Assembly (NCBI RefSeq): GCF_027580225.2
Contig: NC_073357.2
Coordinates: 43,486,001 to 43,550,000 of the forward strand
Direction: 5' to 3'
DNA length: 64,000 nt
Source of the DNA: Misgurnus anguillicaudatus
Lineage: Eukaryota; Chordata; Actinopteri; Cypriniformes; Cobitidae
Shown: positions 1-11,916 of the stretch, one piece after another
Position numbering within the stretch: position 1 is the stretch's first letter
Layout: each line of letters begins with the position of its first letter
Position numbers and translations under genes: made by a program
The notes under the pieces: model-generated
The model's input: the letters and a program-made list of their open reading frames with translations, nothing else
The model's database searches: none
What the model was told of the DNA's origin: nothing

Positions 1-514
1 CTATGCCTTAAACGTATATATAGTTTGTGTTATGTATAGGAAATGTATAGACATTTAAGTGCATTGAAAGAGATGCTAAATTGAATTTCGACTACTACTT
101 AGAACTGGTAGGACGAGTCTAGCCCTAACAGCATCGATCGCGGGGAAAATCATCCAATGTATTTACACTGTTTCACCACAGAAACACCTGTGACTTTGAA
201 CGGCTTTTTAAATTACTATGTGTTCTTACAGTGTTTAGTGTTGGGCGGCACTCACATTTTACTTTACTATACAGAACCGTATCCGAGTTATATTGCCCTG
301 AGCCCCAGATACGTCCGCTGGCTGGGCTGCACGGAACACATGCACACGCACACAAGTGATACATCTTCTCATTGGATTGGAACAAACAATCTCATAAATA
401 TAAATGAGACACTGACATGTCATCATTGTACTATAGTGCTTTGGCATGTCACAGCCTGTGACGTTGACACGATATGGAGTTTAATCCCGAAGACAAAAAT
501 ATCACAAAAAAGCT
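1..514. repeat. Direct repeat, copy 1 (~0.5 kb, unclassified)
   Basis: The opening bases recur almost unchanged at 1037, and the match runs to a shared A-rich end near 514 and 1427. Copy 1 carries about 117 bp (roughly 291-407) that copy 2 lacks. No primer-binding site or TG...CA ends are evident, so I do not call it an LTR. The left boundary coincides with the window edge, so the unit may extend further left. An open frame at 157-516 crosses this repeat but resembles no family I know and is broken in copy 2. Confidence 0.8.
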
Positions 515-1036
515 AAAATTGTTCTGTATCGGCATAGAATTTGCAAGCAATACATTGATTATCGGAGAATCGTGATACTATATTTCCCGGGAGCCATGTA
601 TTGTGTATCGAATCATATTGTGAGGTACCCTTCAATTCCCACCCCTAGTTTAGAATCCAGGACTAGGCCTTAGTTATAGAATAAGATATTTAAGGGGTCA
701 TTAAACCCTGGTGTTTTAGGTCCAGTCTACCTCAATATTGTTTTAAAAAATGGAACTGAAATGGGCGTGGACAGTGTGAGAAGAACGTCCGAGAGTGGGC
801 GTGGCACATTATATTATAGGCTCAAGTAAAACTGTTATAGTTGAAATAATAGTGTGTTTGGAGATAATGAAATGTCGTCAGGACATGGTACCGCATGCTT
901 GCCTAAACAAACTGCCTTTTTGAGCAAGGTACAAAGTCCACCTGCCACTCGAAGCTTTCTCGAGCAAATTCGTAGTCGATGGCCAACCAGACGCCCCGCA
1001 GACAAGCCGACCCTGCATCACCATTTGCCTGTTTAT
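515..1036. other. Spacer between the direct repeats
   Basis: This is 522 bp of moderate-GC sequence. Near 650-680 it contains a fragment resembling the 'ccaggactaggcctta' subterminal sequence of the TIR family seen at 6315. No coding signal is visible. Confidence 0.5.
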
Positions 1037-1430
1037 ACTATGCTCTAAACGTATATATAGTTTGTGTTATGTATAGGAAATGTATAGACGTTTGAGTGCA
1101 TTGAAAGAGATGCTAAATTGAATTTCGACTACTACTTAGAACTGGTAGGACGTGTCTAGCCCTAACAGCATCGATCGCGGAGAAAATCATCCAACGTATT
1201 CACCACAGAAACACCTGTGACCCATGAACGGCTTTCTAAAATACTATGTGTTCTAACAGTGTTTAGTGTCAGGTGGCGCTCACATTTTACTTTACTATAC
1301 AGAACCGTATCCTCGAGACACTGACCCGTCATCATTGTACTATACTGTAGTGCTTTGGCACGTCACAGACTGTGACGTTGACACGATATGGAGATTAATC
1401 CTGGAAGTCAAAAATATCACAAAAAAGCGA
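1037..1430. repeat. Direct repeat, copy 2 (internally deleted)
   Basis: This copy matches 1-514 with few substitutions but lacks roughly 291-407 of copy 1 and a few shorter stretches. With copy 1 it forms a direct pair of about 1036-bp period. A tandem duplication, or the ends of a short retroelement, are both possible. Confidence 0.8.
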
Positions 1431-1681
1431 CAAATGAACTAGTTTTCTCCTACTGTTAAAATTAACAGATGCTAACATTGTCTTCTATGATGTGCAACAC
1501 AACTAACTCTGTTAACATCTAAAAAAATGGTGGTTAGTGTTTCATGAAGCTTTAAGTAGTTTTTACAAACAAAAACAATTACCTTACAAAAACATTATTG
1601 GTGTTCAACTTGTGACAAAACATATATATGTTAAGATATGTCAGTGCAAGATGTTTTTAAATTAAATTAAATGTTTTTTAA
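1431..1681. other. AT-rich stretch, no gene seen
   Basis: AT-rich sequence with homopolymer tracts. I see no recognisable element or reading frame. Confidence 0.5.
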
Positions 1682-2306
1682 TCTGGGACTAGGATAAGGC
1701 CTGTCCGGAGATATATCCAGCTGCAGCCCTGCAGCGCCACGATTCAGGGCGGAAGTTGAACCATATATGGACTCTTACAAGAGTCGTGAAAACCAACATT
1801 TCTTTGCGTAACTATTACTTTTCTCATGTATTTTGATATAAATACTAAACATTTGAATCATATATATGGTACTTAAAAACAATACATGAAAATAGCCAAA
1901 TATAAATATTTAAGTAATGTCACTACATACTTTTTCATTTGATATAAAGAGATTACATTTACTTCATGTTCATCATCCGTATCTACTTTAAGTATTTGTT
2001 ACAAAATAAACATTGAAACAGAGCATAATTTTTAAATGTCAAATACACTTTATTTTTTTTAGAATTTCAACTACACATTAAATAAAAGATATATTTCCTA
2101 AGTAAATATTTTTGCACCACAATAAAAACAGAACGCCATGCTGTTAAGTTTTTGCAACTGTCCCTCACTTCCGCGTTTGTCCTGAAGTTCATGCTTTGGT
2201 GCCGCCCCCACTTCCACCCTGAAACGAGCGCCCTGGATCGTTTGCTCTGAATCGTGGCACTCTGGGGCTGCAGCTGGATAATATTGCCTGTCCGAGAAAC
2301 CGACCC
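1682..2306. mobile_element. Fold-back DNA element (~0.6 kb)
   Basis: The arm at about 1708-1747 (core 'atccagctgcagccc') is the reverse complement of the arm at about 2245-2285. Outside the arms both ends carry 'gcctgtccg', resembling the ends of the family at 6315. The AT-rich centre (about 1800-2130) has no gene. It looks like a non-autonomous element with long inverted arms; the superfamily cannot be determined by eye. Confidence 0.6.
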
Positions 2307-2398
2307 TTTACTTACCATGCATTATTCAATTTTTTTCTTTAATTTGAGGAACAGGTGACTTTCATTAAAGGTGTGGTAAAGATAATTGTGTTAAATAC

Positions 2399-2459
2399 AT
2401 GTGCTCAGTGGTAGAGCACAGCACTAAAGGTCATGGGTTCTAATCCAGTGAACACATAT
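2399..2459 (+). repeat. tRNA-derived SINE, 5' (head) part
   Basis: An A-box-like 'gctcagtggtagagcac' is followed by a B-box-like 'gggttctaatcc', the internal Pol III promoter layout of a tRNA-derived SINE. The element stops at 2459 and resumes at 4367 after an inserted DNA element. Confidence 0.8.
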
Positions 2460-4366
2460 GGCGCTTTTCCATTGCATAGTACCCCACGGTTTAGTTTGTG
2501 TTGGGTTACTTTTGAGGGCTTTTCCACTGGATGCAGTACGTAGTAACCGATTTGTTTTTTTGTACCACCTCGGTTGGGGTTCCAAGCGACCAGAGCTGAT
2601 ACCAAAACATGACACGAAAACACTGTAGATCACTGATTGGTTTGCAGTGATTCTTGGGAATTTGGATAAAACAGGTTTAAATTTTGAAAAAAAAGTTAGT
2701 TAAATTACAAAATCTGAAGGCATATCATTATAGACCAAGGTCTTGGCTGTTCAGCAATTTACTGGTGCAACCTCCCCTATTCGTTTTTTTTTTTTCATAA
2801 AATAGGCGTTTTTCCAGTTATTACTCATACAACATTTACTTTAAGCCTTGATAGAAAACATAATGATTTTTTTATTTAATAAACATATTTTTGTATTAAT
2901 AGAGACTATTAATTTAATAACGCAACAGCACTGAAGAAACATATTGTAAGCATATTCATTTAAAACAAATAAAACTACGTCTGATGGTGGTGACACTAAT
3001 CTGACGGTGGTGACATTGGCCTCATTATTCCAAAATGTATACCACTCAAGTCAATGGCTTCTTGCTTAAACTTTATGTAAATATTTGGTCCAAAAATAAC
3101 AATCCTGAGCCCTGTGATGAAAAAATATCAAATTATACCTTCCTTAAATACATAAAACCTGACAGAAAAGACCGAAAACCTGACAGTGGTGACATTTGAC
3201 GGTGGTGACAAAAACCTAATATAGAAAAAAATAGATGAGTTCCATCTTGTTTCCCCTCTGTTGCTAGCTACTTCAGACCTCTTCTTAAAACGTGATACAT
3301 TTATTTCATAATCTAATCTAATATTTTTTTTACAAAGATGACGGTGTTGACATGTTATGGTTGTCACAGTAGCTGTGTCCAAAAATATGAACAAGTTTAA
3401 GAGAAAATAGCAAACATACAGGAGCTTGAGTGATCTTGAAGCATGCAGTAGAGCTGAAGGATTGAAAATGGGGTCCTCAGGAATGCAGTTGACCCTGTAG
3501 TTGTCTGATTTTATTGCTTTTTATAAATATCTGACGGTGGTGACGAATATGTGGGACACATTTTGAGCAATCACAAAATAATAGTAAATATTGAATAGAT
3601 TAAATATTGAATATAATCAAAACTCACTGTCTGTAGTTTTTAATACATATTACAATGTACTCTTTCATGTGGTAAATATATTATTCAATTTAATTATTAC
3701 TTTTGGCTTTTTTAATCAAGTTGAAATGATTATCTCTTAACCGAGGACAGCTGATTTTGTAGGCAATGGGCCAGCATATAATCATTAAATTAATAAAAAA
3801 TAAACCTATAAACGAACCTTACATATGTGCAAAGGACCCCCTGATTATAACATTGATTCTTTTTCTTCATGAAAATGTTATTAATTTCCAACAGAATTAG
3901 CACTTTTATTAGTGGGACATGTTTTTGCCAAAGTTTCAAGAATCAGTGTTTGAGAGAATCGTCACTACCAATGTAAACACTATAGTGTAAAAGATTAGCT
4001 TTACCTTTATGCTAGCTTGTGCTGTCTTAAGTAAACCTGTTGTTTGTGCTTTGCTGTAAGTTCCCAAACTCCATTTTAGCAATGAAAATCATCCACATGT
4101 TGAGAATCAGGAACATATAACAATGTTTTTCCAGACTTGCAGTTTGTGGCAGCACATTCGCGAGGCGCACGTCCGCATATATGCTTAAATGCAACTTCAA
4201 TGAGGCTCAGCGGAGCACATCGACTGACAACACGAGTGTTTGTACAGAAGCTGTCATGTGAGACAGAGGTAGTGATAAACATTAAACATAAACATCTATT
4301 TGTGGTGGTCAATTTTAATTTTGTGGCGATGGGGTACCGTGGGGTACTATGAAATGGAAAAGCGCC
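2460..4366. mobile_element. Harbinger-like non-autonomous element inside a SINE
   Basis: The ends form an inverted repeat of about 30 bp starting GGCGCTTTTCCATT with a single mismatch. The element interrupts a SINE, with a possible weak 3-bp duplication (tat/aat). The subterminal part 2495-2640 and the 3950-4320 part look like the two flanks of one MITE pushed apart by a further AT-rich insertion carrying the motif array at 2981-3545. No transposase is visible. The Harbinger assignment rests on TIR style and short TSD and is inference. Confidence 0.75.
2981..3545 (+). repeat. Dispersed array of six CTGACGGTGGTGACA-like motifs
   Basis: Near-identical 15-mers occur at 2981, 3001, 3180, 3196, 3338 and 3531, all in the same orientation. 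Differences are one to three bases. The spacing is irregular (15 to 193 bases), so this is not a simple tandem repeat. It lies in an AT-rich insert within the Harbinger-like element. Confidence 0.75.
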
Positions 4367-4452
4367 AATACTGAATAAAAAAATATGGGTAGCTTGTAAG
4401 GCACTCTTAAGTTGCTTTGGATGAAAGCGTCTGCCAAATGCATGAATGTAAA
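4367..4452 (+). repeat. SINE, 3' tail part (L2-type tail)
   Basis: The sequence continues the SINE head of 2399-2459. It ends in 'gctttggatgaaagcgtctg' and 'ccaaatgcatgaatgtaaat', the 3' tail that teleost SINEs share with L2-clade LINEs. The same tail closes the SINE at 46260-46415. Confidence 0.8.
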
Positions 4453-5689
4453 TAATCAATTATAATAATAGCAATTATTATAATGTTTTGTTGGGCCTTT
4501 TTGGTAATTCTGTGAGCAAGGAACAATTTGACCCTGTCTGTAAAATCCAGGCTAAAGTCTCATAATCTAATTATGGGATTAGGAGCATCAAAGTTTGATT
4601 TCAGTCATTAATTTCACTATGATTTAAATCTTTGACATGGCTTTACTTAGTCAACATACTGTATCAGGGTTAAATTTCTCACAATATTCTTTAAATTATG
4701 TAGGATGATTTTTATGTAGAAAACAGTAAATCACAAAAATTGACTTTAGCTGGCTTTTCACAGCATGGGTCACATATAGTAAACTGATTTCATATTTGGT
4801 GATGTTGACATTAAACATGGGCTTCTGAAAATCTAATGTGTGCTATTGTCAGCCTGTTGCGAATCAGTGGGATATTTAAACAGTATTTGCAAATGAATAG
4901 AGATAGATGGGACATTACAGCACAAATAAAATAAAACCAATTTTTTTGTAACTTGCATGCAGACTGTCACTTTAACAAAGATCAGTTCTTTAAGGAGCTG
5001 CATACTGTATGTCCATATGCTTGCCACACGACTTTGGCTCTACCTGTGCAAGTGGCTGGGTAAAGACTTCCTTTCATTAGTAAGAGGGCACATCCAGTGT
5101 CTGTTTACAGTAATGGCTCTTTTATGGTGGCAGGATGCTGGCTGCAGCAGTCGGGGCCAGGGGCACTGCTCTCTCTCTCTCTCCATCTCTCTTTTTCTCC
5201 TTCAATGATAAATGGTCCTATCGCTGGTTTAAATTATTTCCTACAGATCTCATTTAGGGCCTTGAAGAAGAGATCCACCCTGTTTATTCATTTCACATTT
5301 GCACCCGGCTTCAATATCTTTGTCTATGCCTGCAAAGAATCACCCCCCACACCACCCCTTATTCTCAAGAAAAGGAGGGAAAAAAAGCAATTTGCCCAAT
5401 GTACATAAAATGATGCTCTCACAGTTTTGATAACCTGCATAAATTATAAAGCGTAATTAAATATTATACCCTGTGAGTTGCCAAGGAGAAAGACAGAATG
5501 ATAGAGAGACAGATAGAAAGAGGAGACGCATGGCAAGCATGTGAGGTTAAAAACGAAAGACGGGTAGAGAGGGAGAGAGAGAGAGAGACAGCTGTGTGTT
5601 GCTCCTACTTCAAAAAATTGTTCTTATTGATTCTTTCTTAAGGTGAAATAGGTTAAAGATAACAATAGCAGGAAGGTAAGAGCAGATAT
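4453..5689. other. Unique sequence, no gene seen
   Basis: Single-copy-looking sequence. It contains a short CT-rich tract near 5170-5205 and a GA tract near 5570-5590. The open frame 5097-5408 is low-complexity and resembles no family I know. Confidence 0.5.
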
Positions 5690-5890
5690 CAGAGCGTGAC
5701 GCCGTGGCTTTGTTTAGCTCACATAAATCAGAGGAGCTTTTGGCATTGTGAGATTGCCGCAGAGGTGGCCCATATATTTAAATGGAGTATTAAAAATTTA
5801 AATTGTTCGGCACATGGAAGGCGTGGATGTGTCTCTTGCGAGCACGCGATTGACCCAAAAATATATTCAAATTACCACAGCTAAACAGCA
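5690..5890. promoter_or_regulatory. Candidate conserved noncoding element
   Basis: A non-repetitive stretch of mixed composition with several AT-core sites (aaatttaaat, atatatttaaat) between GC-containing blocks. It resembles vertebrate developmental enhancers by texture only; conservation cannot be seen from one sequence. Confidence 0.2.
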
Positions 5891-6391
5891 TCTGCTCCAC
5901 CCAGTGTGCGTGCGTGTGTTTGTTTGTGTGTGGGAACGAAAGCGTGAATTAACACTTTAAGCGTAGAAAACCATATTCTGAGATCTGCTCAGAAAAATAA
6001 CTTATTCAGTTGATGTGTTTTGTTGGTAACTTTGTAGTCCCAAAAGAGGTGGCGGTGAGGTTTTCTACCAGAACAACTTGTAGATTAAACCTGACAATGG
6101 AAATGTGTGAGATGACAACTATCACACAGTATTTTATTGAACTAATAGTATTAAAAGGTGTTGGTAATCACATAATCATTTGGTCGCACTTGTATTAAGT
6201 TTATAAGTGACAGAAAAGATTTCATTAAACTAGTACTTTAAGTTGAAATACATTAAATACAGTAAACCAAAGTTTAATGGCAAACGTATTTAGAGGTGGG
6301 CTATAGTACATATTGGCCTGGTTTCACAGACAAGGCTTACTAAAGCCAGGACTAGGACTTAGTTAAATTAAGATGTTTAAAGGGTCCATAA

Positions 6392-6727
6392 GGGGGCGTG
6401 CACACCAAAGCTATTACGCCCGCGGCCGGCGCAAGTTTTCAATTGATTCCAATGGAAACTTATCGTTTTTCAAATAAGCCAGCAGCTAGCGTTTTTTTTT
6501 TCCGCGCTGAAGAGATTCAACTTTGAGTGAAAAGCTCCGCTCGTCAATGTCAGTTCTCACACGGCCATCCAATTACAATGGAGGAGGGGAGGGACATTAC
6601 CACAGCAACCAACCGGCTCACAGCTCAAGTATCAGATCTACCAAAGCGCTCGGCTGAAAAACAGCTGGCATTCGGTGTCCTCAAGGTGTTTTCAGCCGCG
6701 TTTAAAAGTTTTGGTGTGTCCAGCCCC
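6392..6727. mobile_element. Harbinger-like MITE (336 bp) with TAA duplication
   Basis: The left end GGGGGCGTGCACACCAAA and the right end, whose reverse complement is GGGGCTGGACACACCAAA, form the TIRs. The element is flanked on both sides by TAA (6389-6391 and 6728-6730), the 3-bp duplication typical of PIF/Harbinger. No transposase is present. Confidence 0.75.
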
Positions 6728-6728
6728 T

Positions 6729-6774
6729 AACACATGCTGTTTCTGCATATCTGATGTTAATCTGGAATACCTAT
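6729..6774 (-). mobile_element. Fragment of the 17619/47165 repeat family
   Basis: 'acacatgctgtttctgcat' followed by 'ctgatgttaatctgg' matches one end of the ~0.8 kb family seen in full at 17619-18416 and 47165-47955. Only this terminal piece remains. Confidence 0.6.
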
Positions 6775-7058
6775 TCATGCATATCAGTCATGTGACTTTT
6801 TACGTAATCTGCTCTTTTTCCTTCATTTTGAGTACCTACCGAGTACCAGTAGGCTACTGACAAGCATTAGCTAGCTCGCTACGATTTACGGATTTCTTAT
6901 CTTTTACTGCGCGATATCTTATCGTTTGCGATATACCGCCAAAAATTATGCTTGCGGTGAAAATCTCTCGCCTCACGATAACAACGATAAATCTAGTTGA
7001 TGAGGTTTGTGCGCACCCAATTCACTGTTCACGTGCGGAGTGAAGGCTGAGAAGATAC

Positions 7059-7850
7059 TTGTTGTTATTACCAGGAATTTACCAGAATGCATTTACCAGT
7101 GAATACAAAAACATGCTGTTCACACATGCAGTGACGTCTTTTTACCAGTATGACATCATTCAAATGTATCAAATACCAGTAAACTCGGAGAAAAAGCGGA
7201 AGTTACCTGTGGCGCTCAGTGTTGTATTTGTAAACAATGGCGGGTTATGACTTAATATCCATGTCCCTATTTTGTTGTTTTCACATCTGTGGCAAACGCT
7301 GACGGTCGCGAAGTTGCTCGTGACCAAACAACATTGCATTAGGCGGCGTCAACGGAACCTGTGTTTACACATTAGGCTTCACAGAGGAGCGAGGTAAAGT
7401 TGAGTTTTAGGTTTGATATTCGCTGCATATCCGCCTAGCCTGCTTCAGGGGCCGTCTACAAATTACAGAGGGTGTGCTAAGGACGTCGGCAATTTGGCAA
7501 ATAGATGTTAAGCTGTTTGAAACAACTTTGGTGAAGAAATGTGGATGTTAACTTCAGGTGTGCTCGACTTTTAAGCAGCACATGTGTGGAAATGCAGGGG
7601 TAAACGCATCATCTATAAAAAAAAAGTTCTGATTGGCCTTAAGCCGAAGCTGTCAGCGCGGTCTGAATGCCGGTAATCCTATATTTTTCGTTCACAAATA
7701 GCACTTACTGGTAAATTACTGGTAATCTTACAACCTGTCTTACTGGTAAATTGGGAGTACAGATTTACCGGAAAGGTTCTGTTCACACATTACCTGTTAA
7801 CTGCAATTTACCAGTAAATTACCAGTAAAGACTGTATGTGTGAAAGGGAC
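7059..7850. mobile_element. Repeat with recurrent ACCAGTAAA motifs
   Basis: Copies of 'ttaccagtaaa', or its reverse complement 'tttactggtaa', cluster at both ends (about 7067-7185 and 7705-7830). Both clusters lie next to 'ttcacaca' strings. This suggests a DNA element with subterminal repeat arrays; the class is undetermined. Confidence 0.5.
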
Positions 7851-8139
7851 TACACTAAACTTCTTTACTTTATCAGGTTACTTTAACATGTTTGTTACTT
7901 TATCAGGGTTTATTTGCAGTTGTACTCTGTTGTAATTTTAAACACATCTAAAGACATTGTTACTTTTCCTGTTTGCACTATTTTTGCACCATGAGAGTAT
8001 AAATAAATACAGAATCTGTGTTTTCATTTTAAACTTGTAATTGATTTGAATTATTATTGTGTAATTGTTGTTGTGTGATGTTTTTCAGCACAGTCACTAG
8101 ACACAACTTAAACATAACCTAATCTGATATTTTACAGAA

Positions 8140-8230
8140 GAAAATTATTTATCGTCATTTTTATTGTCATCGCAACAAACAACTGAAATTACCGTGATAC
8201 ATTTTTTAGGCCATATCGCCCATCCCTAGT
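8140..8230. mobile_element. hAT-type terminus
   Basis: The stretch ends in 'ggccatatcgcccatcccta', the reverse complement of a TAGGGATGGGCGATAT-type hAT end. The opposite end was not found; AT-rich 'gcgatat' segments near 6910-6970 may belong to the same element. Confidence 0.5.
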
Positions 8231-8894
8231 ACGGATACAGTAAATGGCTATGAAAGACAACATTTTGCACCTTGACTGTCAAAAAATATCTTTGTTAGGG
8301 TGTGATCCCTACTCGATTCCTGATGCGTTCTTCCAGCTGCTGTCCACTGCTACCGAGCTATCACTATTTTTACAACACTAAGAAGGCGCGACACAACATA
8401 AAACTTTGCTCAAAGTATCACCTGGATCTCTACACATGAACGCAAGCATTGACAACATTGCTTTTGTACACAGAATTTACTATAAAGAAAGGTTTGAAAT
8501 TGACTTTGGTTGTTTTGGTGTCCGCTCGCCATCTTTGCCAGACATAAAGAATCGATCTCCGAATGCGAATAAAGTTCTGCATAGGTGAACTGCCAATGCT
8601 GTCACTAATGTCAAGCTAGGCGGGTGTGGACTCCAAAACCAGGCACCTGAGCTCTACCCATTTTTTGCCCTTTTGCCCATTTCCTGTTATCCGCGAGTGA
8701 TGCGTGGTAACGCACTGCCAATTATTATTATAAAATGTTCTTCACAAATGTCCATATTTTTTACAGTCTGTGATCTTAAATCAAATCAATTGCACAGGCA
8801 TATTTTAAAATCTGTCAGTGCAAGTTATTTTCTGTTGAGCTCCAACATGTGTCTTAGTATAGGACTAGCTTTACGCCTTGTCTGTGAAACCGGG

Positions 8895-9656
8895 AGATTG
8901 TGCTATAATTTGAAAAGGTCCATTCATGTCACCCAAAATTAGTATGATTTTTATTATTATTAATAATGCCACATCTGATCTTTCTAGACTGTTAAGTTCA
9001 GGACAGGTTTTTATTTCTATATTTTAATAAATACATATTCTGGGCTTAGAGTTGCTTTTTCCTTTTTGGCTAGGGCTGATGCCTGACACCAAAAAATAGG
9101 TGCATGACATCCCTGGATGACATAATCGTTGCGTCATCATACACGTCTTAATATTTACCAACACATGCTTGACCGGGTCTAATCACACACCCCCAACCAA
9201 TCAGAGGTGGCAGTAGCGTGTAGTACCGTAATAGTAGGTTGAAGAAAAGAGATGACATCAGTCTCTCTTTCTGGTTCATCCTTATCTTCTGCCAGCGATC
9301 TCCTGCCATCATGGTTTCTCACATTTAACACTCAGCTCACACGCCAGGATGCGTGGGTGTCCATCCACGTCACCGTGTGAGAGAGAGTATGTGTGTGTGA
9401 CAGTGTGTAATATGGTTTTGTAGATGCATGAATCTGCTGTGTGGGTGTGTGTGACTGTAGATGACCAGACGTGTTTACAGTGCACCTCAAAAAATATGTT
9501 TGCCATTAGAGGACTTAGAGGATAGAGATCTTTGCTTTACGGTATTTGGTTAATTCTGTCATTTATCAACCGTCGTGTTTTTTCTTTACTGACAAATCGA
9601 TCTTGCATATTTATGAAACAACACGAGGGTGAATAAATGATGATATTTCTAATGGG
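8895..9656. other. No gene seen
   Basis: Mixed sequence with short GT-rich runs near 9390-9450. No element or exon is recognised. Confidence 0.4.
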
Positions 9657-9730
9657 GTGGTTTCCCGGACAGGGCTTATCCTAGTATCAGCCTAAAATGC
9701 TTTGAGCTGCCTTAATTTAAAAACACCTCG
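9657..9730. mobile_element. TIR-element end fragment
   Basis: 'ggtttcccggacagggctta' resembles the 'ggtttcacagacaaggctta' end at 6317, so this is a fragment of the same or a sister family. Confidence 0.45.
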
Positions 9731-10532
9731 TCCTGACATAAATCAGTGCCAACTGTTTGGCTTCAGCTCCAACACTGCATGTTTGATTTGAACTGTTGCA
9801 GTACAGTGAACTAAATCTAATGGGTAACCATCCACCCAGAAAACCAGCCGAAAGAGTTTTATTACAGTGTACATTAAGCCTCACCGTGGCCCATAGCTCT
9901 TGGTTACAATACGATGCAATTGTTGTGTGTTTTACGTCAGTAATCCCTGGAATACGTTGCAAGTGTTCTCGTCCGGAATACATTATAGGTGATGCCGGAG
10001 AGATAGCCTGATGGATCTTTATAAGTGTTTCATTAGCTGAATAAAACTATATACATAAAATAAATAAGAACATCTATGTGTCGGAAACCCCCACTGGAAT
10101 TGATGATATTCTTCTGTCTTCTATGCGTTTATTCAAATTTTACAGACGGGGGACTTTTTCCAGTTCAGCACCTCGAAACACTTCAGTGTGAGAAAAACGC
10201 ATTATGCCTGTGTTATTATACAATTCATCACCAATAATAGATTTGTTTACGGGGCCCTGACGCAATGCGCTCACAGCGCTGCTTTTCCAAAATAATAATG
10301 ATAATAGTAATAATAACCCAAATGGTGGGGAGAGGCTCGGGAGAGGATGTGGGTTCATGTGCGGTGGGGGAGGAATGGAAAGGTGGGGAGGGGGTACTGG
10401 GACATTTCAAATAGTGTTTAATGTACGAGCATGCATTAGCACGGCCCAAAAATGCTGTTTGGATTGTGTGGCGTATACTTTACACATTAATGCATGTGCA
10501 TATCATAAAAGAAATGTTATTTGTTTTCCAAA
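9731..10532. other. Unique sequence with a G-rich tract
   Basis: No gene is visible. From 10326 to 10401 the plus strand carries seven runs of three to five G, the densest four within 10366-10401. Confidence 0.45.
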
Positions 10533-11760
10533 GAACCGTTTAGGTTCTTGCTTACCTTTTAGAAATTTAAAGAACACTTTTACAAATAAGGTTTTATACA
10601 ATGTTATTTTATTCTTCTAGAACAATTTTTGTTTGTATGGTTCTATAAAGTTTATGTTTCAAAAAAGTTCTTGTATTGTTTATGTATTGAAAAGTTTAAA
10701 AAGGTAAGACTATGTAAAGGTATGAATAAAATACCTTTGTTCTTCATTCAGTCAAAATGATTTTTTCAATGGCATTGCTGTAAAGAACCTTTTGAAGCAC
10801 CTTTATTTTTCTTAAAAAAAACAACAGATAATTTACTCACCACCATGTCATCCAAAATTTGAAGTTGATTTCTTTCTTTGTTCAGTCGAGAAGAAATTAT
10901 GTTTTGTGAGGAAAACAATCCAGGATTTTTCTCATTTTAATGGACTTTAATGGACCCCAACACTTTATTGCAGTTAAAGATTGCAGTTTTAAAGGACTCT
11001 AAATGATCTCAAACGAGGCATAAGGGTCTTATCTAGCGAAATGATTGCCATTATTGGCAAGAAAAATAAAAATATGCACTTTTAAACCACAACTTCTCGT
11101 CTTCCTCTGGTCGTGTGACATGTCAGCGCAACCTCACGCAATACATCATGACGTCAAGAGGTCACGGATGATGTATCGATACCACGCCCCAGTGTTTACA
11201 AGTGTGGATAAAGAGGAACGTTCAGACGTTGTTGTATGAGGAATAAAACTGAATAATGTCTTTGTTTCAGTTTATTGTTTAAAATGGTCCGCAAATGTGA
11301 ATTTCATATATGTAACGAGTGACCTTTCAATGTCATTACGCAATTACGTGAGGTCACGCTGGCTCGACACACATAGCCGGAAGAAGTTGTGATTTAAAAG
11401 TGCATATTTTTTATTTTTCTTGCCAAAAATGACAATCGTTTCGCTAGATAAGACCCTTATGCCTCGTTTGAGATCCTTTGAAACTGCAATTTTATAGTAT
11501 TGGGGTCCATTAAAGTCTATTAAAATGAGAAAAATCCTGGAATGTTTTCCTCAAAAAACATAATTTCTTCACGACTGAACAAAAAAAGACATCAACATTT
11601 TGGATGACATGGTAGTGAGTAAATTAAATTATCTGGGGTTTTTTTTAAGAAAATTGACTGTTTTCTCTACATGGAAAACTGTATGCATTTGGAAAGTTCA
11701 GTCGATCCTAACGGTTCTTCATAGAACCATACATCCCAAAGAAGAGACAATTTTTAATTT
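10533..11760. mobile_element. Outer repeat with AAGAACC/GGTTCTT ends, interrupted
   Basis: Several 'aagaacc'- and 'ggttctt'-type strings flank the fold-back element at 10811-11649, on the left near 10530-10800 and on the right near 11715-11735. This fits an older repeat split by the fold-back insertion; its boundaries are approximate. Confidence 0.4.
10811..11649. mobile_element. Long palindromic (fold-back) element, ~0.84 kb
   Basis: Left-arm sequence such as 'ctcaccaccatgtcatccaa' recurs as its reverse complement near the right end, and arms of roughly 250-300 bp pair around a centre near 11230. TTAA occurs at both ends (10812 and 11645). A truncated left arm of the same family lies at 41893-42136. 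The small open frames in it are products of the palindrome. Confidence 0.8.
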
Positions 11761-11867
11761 ATCCGAGATGGTAAAAGTTCACAAGATCACAACCCTACAG
11801 GTGTTGAACGTCACCATTGTACACTTGAGTATTGTACTTGACATTAGTGTACTCCATAAGGGCTGTT

Positions 11868-11916
11868 AGACATTTTCTGAAAGCTGCTTTGGATAAAAAG
11901 CATCTGTTGAATGAAT
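11868..11916 (+). repeat. L2-type LINE/SINE 3' tail fragment
   Basis: 'gctgctttggataaaaagca' then 'tctgttgaatgaata' matches the tail seen at 4367-4452 and 46350-46415. No head is recognised upstream. Confidence 0.5.

Larger units (their letters stand above)
6315..8894. mobile_element. Outer TIR element, heavily interrupted
   Basis: The left end GGCCTGGTTTCACAGACAAG and the right end, which reads 'cttgtctgtgaaaccggga', are inverted copies over about 20 bp. Between them lie several other insertions (6392-6727, about 7059-7850, and a hAT end at 8230), so the original element was much shorter. No TSD could be identified with confidence. Confidence 0.6.

Noticed and set aside
157..516. 119-codon frame in the first repeat as a gene
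   Set aside because: No family resemblance, and the second copy of the repeat has deletions that break the frame.
1..1430. LTR retrotransposon or endogenous retrovirus
   Set aside because: No primer-binding site, polypurine tract, TG...CA ends or gag/pol similarity between or beside the repeats.
2981..3545. CRISPR-like array of repeated 15-mers
   Set aside because: The spacing is irregular, the units are imperfect and the organism is a vertebrate; it lies in a transposon insert.
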